This document shows positions 55,911 to 62,050 of a DNA stretch of 62,050 nt, piece by piece. The notes beneath the pieces are model-generated. The model ran no database searches. It saw nothing but the letters and a program-made list of their open reading frames with translations, and was not told the DNA's origin. Position numbers and translations under genes: made by a program. Within the stretch, counting starts at the first letter, position 1. Every line of letters starts with the position of its first letter. This stretch comes from Candidatus Poribacteria bacterium (GTDB lineage Bacteria; Poribacteria; WGA-4E; UBA9662), in contig JASMLX010000021.1 of assembly GCA_030748495.1 (NCBI GenBank), forward strand, positions 1 through 62,050, in the 5' to 3' direction.

Positions 55911-57008
55911 GTGCTTATGCAAGCCGCTGTCCTGTTTGAGCCTGGTAAGCCGTTGGAAGTAGAGGATCTAGACCTCGCTTCGCCGCAAGAGGATGAAGTT
56001 GTCGTCGGCATGGTCGCCAGTGGTGTTTGCCACAGTTGTCTGCATACCGCAGACGGAAGTTGGACCGGTTTTCCCATGCCGATGGTATTAGGAGATGAAG
56101 GCGCCGGAGTGGTGGAGGAGGTGGGTGCTAACGTGAAACACCTGAAACCGGGAGATCACGTTATCCTATCCTGATCGCCAACCTGCGGTCAGTGTCATTA
56201 CTGCGTGACAGGACGCTCTCAACTTTGCGAGCGAACCGTGCCCATGATGGGCGGGCTGTTTGATGGCACGACAAGAATGTCACTGAATGGTCAGCCTATC
56301 TATCACTATGGCCACGTAGCTTCCTATGCCTCCCGCTCGGTCGTTCCCGCCTCCTGTGCGATCCCCATCAGAAACGATATGAACCTCAGGACAGCAGCCC
56401 TAATCGGATGTTCGGTTATGACTGGTGTTGGTGCTGTTCTTAATACGGCACAAGTACCGGCCGGTGCTAGCATGGCGGTTTTTGGAGTTGGGGGCATCGG
56501 ATTGAATTGTATTCAGGGAGGAGCGCTGGTGGCTGCCAACCCGATCATCGCGGTGGACGTGAACAAGGATAAGTTTGAGTACGCCAAGCAACTCGGGGCC
56601 ACACACTGTGTGGACGCCTCAGTGGATAACCCGGTGGAAGTAGTCAGGGATCTGACCAGGCGAGGAGCCGACTACGCTTTCGTCGCCGTTGGTGTAGCCG
56701 ATGTAATCAAGCAAGCTTGGGAGTGTCTGGCACCGGCAGGAACCAACGTTCTAATCGGGCTCCCACCGACCGGATCCACCGTGACCTTCAACACGGGAAG
56801 CCTGCAGGCCAACGAAAAAGTGATGCGAGGCTGCAAATATGGGAGCGCGCGGCCCCGCGATGATTTCCCGCGTTTGGTCGAACTCTACATGGCAGGAAAG
56901 CTGAAGATCAATGAACTGATCTCGCACCAGTACACCATCGAGGAATCGAACGAAGCCTTCCGGGCCTTAGCCGCGGGTGAAGTAGCACGAGGGATAATTG
57001 TTTTCTAA
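55911..57008 (+). pseudogene. Zinc-dependent alcohol dehydrogenase, one nonsense codon
   Basis: A medium-chain (MDR) dehydrogenase of class III type, 365 codons, with all motifs and one defect. The N-terminal ATG 55911 has a GGAGG site; EVVVGMVASGVCHSCLHTADG carries the catalytic Cys, LGDEGAGVVEEVG, then HVILS and an in-frame TGA (56172-56174) where the family has tryptophan (VVLSW), followed in frame by SPTCGQCHYC (structural zinc cysteines), AVFGVGGIGLNCIQG (NAD site), and ends normally at TAA. The enzyme usually oxidises alcohols with NAD. A single G-to-A change explains the stop; the rest looks undamaged, so loss is recent or the protein is made by readthrough. Confidence 0.8.
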
Positions 57009-57529
57009 TATGACCCTGTTTTCCAATACAATTACCAAAGAGTGGCTGGGCAGCATGCACCCGCTGCTAGTCACGAAATTTTCCAGCATTCACACGATCA
57101 GGAGGTAACTCGACGTCCTCGCCGTCACCCGAACAAATCAGTCACGGCGCTGAATCCCATCATTGACGAATACACTCAGGTCTTGGACCATCCGGCCATT
57201 AAGCGGTATCAATCCGGGCAAATTGTATCTGATTACAGCCATCTGCCTTTTGCTTAGTGCTTTACGACCATCTGTCGTAAAACGGGCCAAGCTAACCAGC
57301 AAATTCTTCAACCTCTCTTTGCCCAAAAAGCGGGGTTGAAACTGGCATTCCCTTCTCGGCTGGACTGGCCGTCTTCCACGCCTTTATAGATTCAGCACTG
57401 CTTAACGTAGTCGAGTTCCTGATTAGTCCCAGAAATTACTCCAATCCAGTTTAGCATGTCCGAAACTAAACTACCGTAACATTTTGTTGCCCAAAAAATC
57501 GGTTTGGCAACCACACTCTAGGAGCCGTT
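57009..57529. other. Degraded stretch after the alcohol dehydrogenase
   Basis: The sequence begins with a fragment TLFSNTITKEWLGSMHPLLV in one frame and a 71-codon open frame (57042-57257) in another; neither matches a family. No RNA or repeat was seen. Confidence 0.4.
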
Positions 57530-57760
57530 ACCTGCCGCCATGGCTAGAGCTAGGGCAATTAAACCGATATACCTACCGTCTGGTTTTACCTTGAAGATAT
57601 TTAGTATGGTGTGTCCGATTGAGAAAAACGCAAAACGCCTACGCAGCGCCGGTAAGGAACAGATGGGAAAAACGCTTGCGCCCTATTTCCGCTAGTTTGG
57701 CCAAGAGCGTACTGCACGTTTACGGTTCTTCTGTACCGATATGTGGGGCTTACCTTGATT
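57530..57760 (+). pseudogene. ISL3-family transposase fragment
   Basis: A plus-strand piece reads MARARAIKPIYLPSGFTLK and, in continuation, EKNAKRLRSAGKEQMGKTLAPYFR, a stop, FGQERTARLRFFCTDMWGLP. The motif DMWxxY preceded by xLAPFFxxLG is the second catalytic Asp region of ISL3-type transposases. Only about 75 codons remain. Confidence 0.6.
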
Positions 57761-57986
57761 AGTGGATTAGTGACTAATGATTAGTGATAGCAACAACTCT
57801 GTGAATTGTCGTGCGTTTTTCATGGCTAATTTGATAATGGTAAAAAAGTAAGTTATAGTATAATCATTACTTTTTTCCAGGTCAGATACATATCATTACA
57901 TGAAGGTTTTCCGTTAAATATAGTGAATACGATTTGGCCTGCCGCTTATGAATTAACCACCAGCTAGATTAATAAGGAATATCATT

Positions 57987-60704
57987 TTGACTAGTCGGGA
58001 AAAGCAGAGTCCTAGCTTGATGGATCAGTACAACACCTTGAAACGCCGGCATGGCGATGCAGTTTTGCTCTGCCGGGTCGGTGATTTCTATGAAGCGTTC
58101 AATGAGGATGCTGAACTGATCTCTCGTGTACTCGGAATTGCTTTAACTGGACGAGACAAAGATAAGAACGGGAACCGTGTACCGATGTCTGGGGTTCCCC
58201 ATCACTCACTGGACTCCCATCTCTATAAGTTGGTTAAGGCCGGTTATAAAGTCGCTATCTGTGAACAGATGGAAGACGCTAAGAAAGCCAAAGGTCTCGT
58301 CAAGCGAGATGTCGTGCGTGTAGTGACTCCTGGTACGGTGACCGACCTAAATGTGTTGGACCAGAAAGCCAACAACTATCTTTGTGCCATTCACTATCAA
58401 AAGCGGTCGTCGACATTTGGTTTCGCGGTTGTCGATCTTTCTACCGGTGAGTTTTCGGTTACCGAGTTAGAAGGGGAGTCCAAATTGTGGGCTGAGATTA
58501 GCCGAACAGCGCCACGCGAATGCCTGTTCTCTGAAGATTTCGCTAACGATGCTCTATTCGAACAAATCCGTATCGACTTAGGGACGACGATTAACCTTCT
58601 GCCCGATTGGCGGTTTAGCCATGACACCGCACGAATGGAACTTCTGGATCATTTTGGCACCACCTCGCTGGATGGGTTCGGGTGTGAACACCTCCTCTCT
58701 GCTACCTGTGCTGCTGGCGCTTTAATGCACTATCTGCTGGAAACTCAGAAAAGAGAGGTAGAGCATCTGACCACCTTGAAGACCTATTCCACCGCCAGTT
58801 TTATGGTGTTGGATGCTGATACGCAACGGAATCTGGAATTGACCAAATCGATGCGAGATCGTACTGAGAAAGGAACACTACTGGAGATTATCGATAATAC
58901 GGTGACTTCGATGGGAGGCCGAAGACTCCGCCAATGGATCTTGCAACCGCTGTTGGAGGTAGATCTAGTCAATACCCGTCTGGACGCAGTCGAGGAGTTG
59001 AAAAACCAGATCCATCTACAAGAAGAGTTGCGGGAGGCCCTAAATCAGATCTACGATATTGAACGGCTGATTACCCGTATCAGTTTAGGGGTTAGCAACG
59101 GGCGTGAGATGTTGTCCTTAAAAGTCTCGTTTCAGATGGTCAAACCGGTCCAGCAGTCGCTGGCTGAATCTCAATCCACTTTTTTGCAGACCTTGAACGA
59201 GGCGTTGATCGAGGCGGCTCAGGTTATAGACCCACTGGCCAACTTGATCGAGGAGGCCATCCATCCCGAACCACCAAATACCATCACCGAAGGTAATTTG
59301 ATTAAAGATGGATACAATGCGGAGGTCGATGAACTGCGGCAAATGACTACCTCTGGTAAAAACTGGATTGCCGAACTGCAACAGAGAGAGCGGGATCGAA
59401 CTGGCATCACCTCGCTCAAAGTCGGATTTAATCAAGTTTTTGGTTATTACATTGATGTGACCAAAACTAATTTGGATCTGGTTCCCGAGGACTATATTCG
59501 TAAGCAGACGTTAGTCAACTCCGAGCGTTACGTTACGACGGAACTGAAAGAGTATGAGTCCAAGATTCTAAACGCAGAAGAGAAGGCACAGGCCTTAGAG
59601 TACGACCTATTTTGTCAGATTCGAGCACAAGTAGCTGAAGAGACAGAGGTAACCCAGAAGGTCGCCACCATCATCGCCACCATCGACTGTCTGGCTAATT
59701 TTGCTTATGTGGCTTCCAAATTCGACTATACTAAACCGGTGATTGACGACAGTAGTGAAATCGTTATTAAAAATGGTCGCCATCCCGTTGTGGAACAACT
59801 GTTTCAAGAGGAAGGATTTGTTCCCAACGATGTTACCATCAACTGCGTCGACCAGATGCTTCATGTCATTACGGGGCCCAATATGAGCGGTAAATCAACC
59901 TTTCTGCGACAGGTAGCTCTAATTACTTTACTCGGTCAAATCGGCAGTTTTGTTCCCGCTTCAGCGGCCAAAGTTGGATTGGTTGATCGCATTTTTACCC
60001 GTGTTGGCGCCTCGGATAATCTGGTTAAAGGTCAAAGTACCTTTCTGGTCGAAATGAACGAAACTGCCAATATATTGAATAATGCCACTCACCGCAGCCT
60101 GATTATCCTGGACGAGATTGGCCGTGGGACAAGCACCTTTGACGGTATCAGTATCGCCTGGGCGGTAGCCGAGTATATTCTAGATCAGAAGGCTATCGGT
60201 GCTAAAACCCTTTTTGCGACCCACTACCACGAACTAATTGAACTAGCCGGCAAGTATCCGTTAGCCAAAAATTACAATGTAGCTGTACACGAAGATAGCC
60301 AGCAAATTACCTTTCTTCGCCGAATTGTGGAAGGAGGAACCGATCAGAGCTACGGTATTCACGTCGCCAAATTGGCCGGGTTACCCAGATCAGTCACCGA
60401 TCGGGCCCACCAGATTTTAGAGGTGTTGGAACAACACCACCTCAGCATTGACGGTGAAGCGTCTGATGAAAAAGCAGATGCGCCTAAGGCTGATGTCCCT
60501 ATCCCACCTAAAAATCCACGCTTGCGAAGAAGTAGCACCAAATCGACCTTCCAAACGGATGCTCTACAGATGGCCCTGTTTAAACCCAAAACCCATCCGA
60601 TTGTGGAGCAACTACAGAATCTCGATTTGAACCAGTTAGCCCCCTTGGATGCTCTCAACCTGCTGTACGAACTAAAGAATAAAGCCGACTTGCCAACGAA
60701 GTAA
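57987..60704 (+). CDS. mutS: DNA mismatch repair protein MutS
   Basis: MutS recognises mismatches and loops. The 905-residue protein has domain I with VGDFYEAF (the F-x-E mismatch-reading motif), core and clamp domains, and the ATPase with Walker A ITGPNMSGKSTFLRQ, LVKGQSTFLVEMNE, Walker B LIILDEIGRGTSTFDG and the H-loop FATHYHEL. A TTG start at 57987 is chosen because AAGGA lies nine bases upstream and the extra residues (TSREKQSPSLMDQYN) fit the family N-terminus; the internal ATG 58020 would remove them. A C-terminal tail (about 830-905) holds a proline-rich linker and the dimerisation helix. Ends at TAA, followed by a weak hairpin. Confidence 0.97.
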   Translation: MTSREKQSPSLMDQYNTLKRRHGDAVLLCRVGDFYEAFNEDAELISRVLGIALTGRDKDKNGNRVPMSGVPHHSLDSHLYKLVKAGYKVAICEQMEDAKKAKGLVKRDVVRVVTPGTVTDLNVLDQKANNYLCAIHYQKRSSTFGFAVVDLSTGEFSVTELEGESKLWAEISRTAPRECLFSEDFANDALFEQIRIDLGTTINLLPDWRFSHDTARMELLDHFGTTSLDGFGCEHLLSATCAAGALMHYLLETQKREVEHLTTLKTYSTASFMVLDADTQRNLELTKSMRDRTEKGTLLEIIDNTVTSMGGRRLRQWILQPLLEVDLVNTRLDAVEELKNQIHLQEELREALNQIYDIERLITRISLGVSNGREMLSLKVSFQMVKPVQQSLAESQSTFLQTLNEALIEAAQVIDPLANLIEEAIHPEPPNTITEGNLIKDGYNAEVDELRQMTTSGKNWIAELQQRERDRTGITSLKVGFNQVFGYYIDVTKTNLDLVPEDYIRKQTLVNSERYVTTELKEYESKILNAEEKAQALEYDLFCQIRAQVAEETEVTQKVATIIATIDCLANFAYVASKFDYTKPVIDDSSEIVIKNGRHPVVEQLFQEEGFVPNDVTINCVDQMLHVITGPNMSGKSTFLRQVALITLLGQIGSFVPASAAKVGLVDRIFTRVGASDNLVKGQSTFLVEMNETANILNNATHRSLIILDEIGRGTSTFDGISIAWAVAEYILDQKAIGAKTLFATHYHELIELAGKYPLAKNYNVAVHEDSQQITFLRRIVEGGTDQSYGIHVAKLAGLPRSVTDRAHQILEVLEQHHLSIDGEASDEKADAPKADVPIPPKNPRLRRSSTKSTFQTDALQMALFKPKTHPIVEQLQNLDLNQLAPLDALNLLYELKNKADLPTK

Positions 60705-60738
60705 CTTCTAGTAAAAGCCTTCGATTCGATTGGTATTT

Positions 60739-60776
60739 CCACCTGGCTGTTCCATAGGGTGGTATCATTTTTTGTG
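60739..60776 (+). terminator. Possible weak intrinsic terminator of mutS
   Basis: CCACCT and AGGGTGG form an imperfect stem with one bulge around 60740-60764, followed after four bases by TTTTTT at about 60770-60775. Confidence 0.3.
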
Positions 60777-61116
60777 ACACTTAACTTTATGTAAACCTAA
60801 CACCAGCCCCTGTATAGCAGGCAGCATACTGACGATAAAAGGGTGGCAACTATAACAACAAAGTTGAGGGGCCATCTGACAAGACAGACTCCTTGTAGAT
60901 AAGGGCAAGTTGCTTCCGGCTCGCAGCCCGGGAACAGTACGCCATGGAGTTGGCCCGAGATTAATGCTGTGCCATCCGTAAAACTTTCCGGACGACCTTT
61001 GAGGAATTCGATCAGGCGACTCCGCCAGGATTGCAGTTTGGTCTCTAAGCATAGTAGCCTGCGTGTTCTTCTTGTAGACACTCCTTAACGCGGTCAGTAT
61101 CGCTCTACATGATAGG
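60777..61116. other. Intergenic stretch, nothing recognised
   Basis: Two overlapping minus-strand open frames (60765-61052 and 60797-61081) lack motifs and share the region out of frame, so at most a decayed gene is present. Confidence 0.4.
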
Positions 61117-61830
61117 CTAAAGGCTCTGGCCCATACAGGTGTTTCTGGCGTTGACCTCTTTTCCTACATCCCGAAACAATCCCACAATACTCCGTTTGTT
61201 GATCATATCTATCAGGAAGTCAGGAATTGATCCACCGGGGTGCATATATAGCATATAGGCAATTTTTACCCGGCCCGATTCCGATGGCTCCCATTTCCAA
61301 ATGCCGGCCCCCTTCTTCAAATAGGTCACATCTTTAGTTCTGGCCCTTGCGATCGCTTTATCATCTGGATCCAACAGGATCCAATAACACATCGTTGTAG
61401 CATCTTGGTCTCCAAATGGCGTACGGTTCATTTTAAAAAAGTATTCTCTGTCATCGAAAAACGGCAAATCCACTTTAATGCGTTGATAACCAACCAAACC
61501 AGTATCCGAACGCTCAATCACCCGGCTTTTTAATGATTCGGCATCAGAAAGAAACGAATTATAACTTTCCACATCCATGATAACATCGGTAACCAAGTTT
61601 GGCTCGACATCTAACGTCTTCTCTACTTTAACAGCCTGGAGTTCAGAGCCGTCCAGTTCCTTGACACTAATATGGATGGAATCGTTGGTTGTTTCCAGGG
61701 AACGCCACTCTGAATTGGCATTCAGTACAGTCAATAATGAACGGTTCCCATTGAATTTATCTTGTCCAAAACTTATGTTAATCAACAGGATTAAAAGGAC
61801 ATTAAGTAAAAATTTTCTCATTTTACCCAC
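61117..61830 (-). CDS. Secreted START/SRPBCC-fold lipid-binding-like protein
   Basis: A 237-residue protein with signal peptide (KFLLNVLLILLINISFG). The mature part follows the StAR-related (START) pattern: EWRSLETTNDSIHISVKELDG at the N-terminus, AVKVEKTLDVEPNLVTDVIMDVESYNSFLSDAESL (helix alpha-1 and first strand), YQRIKVDLPFFDDREYFFKMNRT with the DREY motif, KIAYMLYMHPGGSIPDFLIDMINKRSIVG. The fold binds a hydrophobic ligand such as a lipid. The start may be ATG 61830 or 61821. No ligand can be named. Confidence 0.8.
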   Translation of the reverse strand: MGKMRKFLLNVLLILLINISFGQDKFNGNRSLLTVLNANSEWRSLETTNDSIHISVKELDGSELQAVKVEKTLDVEPNLVTDVIMDVESYNSFLSDAESLKSRVIERSDTGLVGYQRIKVDLPFFDDREYFFKMNRTPFGDQDATTMCYWILLDPDDKAIARARTKDVTYLKKGAGIWKWEPSESGRVKIAYMLYMHPGGSIPDFLIDMINKRSIVGLFRDVGKEVNARNTCMGQSL

Positions 61831-62050
61831 ACAATTTTTTTGTTAAAGAAAACAAAAATCGTTTAGAAACTGGAGGAATCAAGGTTTGAGGCTGTTGAGA
61901 GAGTTGAAAACGCCTTTTCGTAGGATTCAAGAAGATATGCCAGATATCCACGTTTTTCTTCTTAGTTTAAGATCCCGAATTTACATAGCTAGTGCAACAT
62001 CTAGCGTGATTTTCTGATTCAAAAATAACTCAGCAGGCATCGATCCGCCA
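61831..62050. other. End of window, no feature recognised
   Basis: The last 220 bp hold no supported gene; upstream control signals for the START-domain gene are expected here, but none is clear. Confidence 0.5.

Noticed and set aside
55911..57008. Possibility that TGA codes for tryptophan in this organism
   Set aside because: TGA ends several intact genes (SDR at 4396, adenosyltransferase at 3641) and TGG is used for tryptophan throughout, so the standard code applies.
1..62050. CRISPR array, tRNA or rRNA genes
   Set aside because: No regularly spaced direct repeats, T-loop signatures in intergenic DNA or conserved rRNA segments were found by reading; a covariance-model search could still find a small RNA.

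Overview
The window reads as a chromosomal segment of an uncultured FCB-like bacterium, most plausibly a Candidatus Poribacteria lineage (sponge symbiont or relative). That assignment is my inference from gene content: a LamG protein tail, an FG-GAP/ASPIC-UnbV protein, a giant C25 (gingipain-type) peptidase ending in a FlgD-like domain, a DUF6785-type membrane protein, a creatininase, and the remains of PhyH, Gfo/Idh/MocA and sugar-lyase-type genes. No rRNA or tRNA gene was seen.

Layout. 1-2.2 kb: the end of a LamG protein, then a secreted FG-GAP/ASPIC-UnbV protein. 2.2-12.4 kb: a DUF502 membrane protein diverges from a tight plus-strand run (cobalamin adenosyltransferase, SDR, C25 peptidase, miaA, SIS-domain isomerase). 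12.4-15.2 kb: NfeD-type membrane protease behind a perfect consensus promoter, and a PPi-type phosphofructokinase. 15.2-19.6 kb: a minus-strand operon ccmB-ccmC-ccmD-like-trpB-trpA-orf162. 19.6-28.6 kb: mostly decayed DNA (a secreted-protein pseudogene, an ABC exporter pseudogene, IS30, ISKra4-like and IS1182 fossils) around two intact genes, a DUF6785-type protein and an HpcH/HpaI aldolase. 28.6-35.1 kb: a minus-strand envelope locus (1218-aa predicted beta-barrel, NHL lipoprotein, small lipoprotein, multipass membrane protein) behind a strong sigma70-type promoter. 35.3-37.4 kb: lactonase and creatininase. 37.4-44.0 kb: a second decayed zone (GH10-like, Gfo/Idh/MocA, PhyH and SnoaL-like pseudogenes; IS3, IS4 and IS5 fossils) with two intact small genes. 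44.1-46.7 kb: MazG-like, TPR, rlmN. 47.1-50.9 kb: a hybrid histidine kinase split by one in-frame TAA. 51.5-55.2 kb: xseA, xseB and a GDPD + PI-PLC fusion. 55.2-58 kb: a third decayed zone with an alcohol dehydrogenase carrying one nonsense codon and an ISL3 fossil. 58-62 kb: mutS and a START-domain secreted protein.

The strongest overall signal is a sharp mosaic. Housekeeping and envelope operons are compact and clean, while accessory catabolic genes, an exporter and at least seven families of insertion sequences are broken by stops and frameshifts. No intact transposase remains. This is what ongoing or completed genome erosion in a host-associated lineage would look like. The best candidates for undescribed biology are the 28.6-35.1 kb envelope locus, the GDPD/PI-PLC fusion, the extended CcmD-like protein in an operon without ccmA, and the kinase cleanly split between its phosphoacceptor and ATPase domains.
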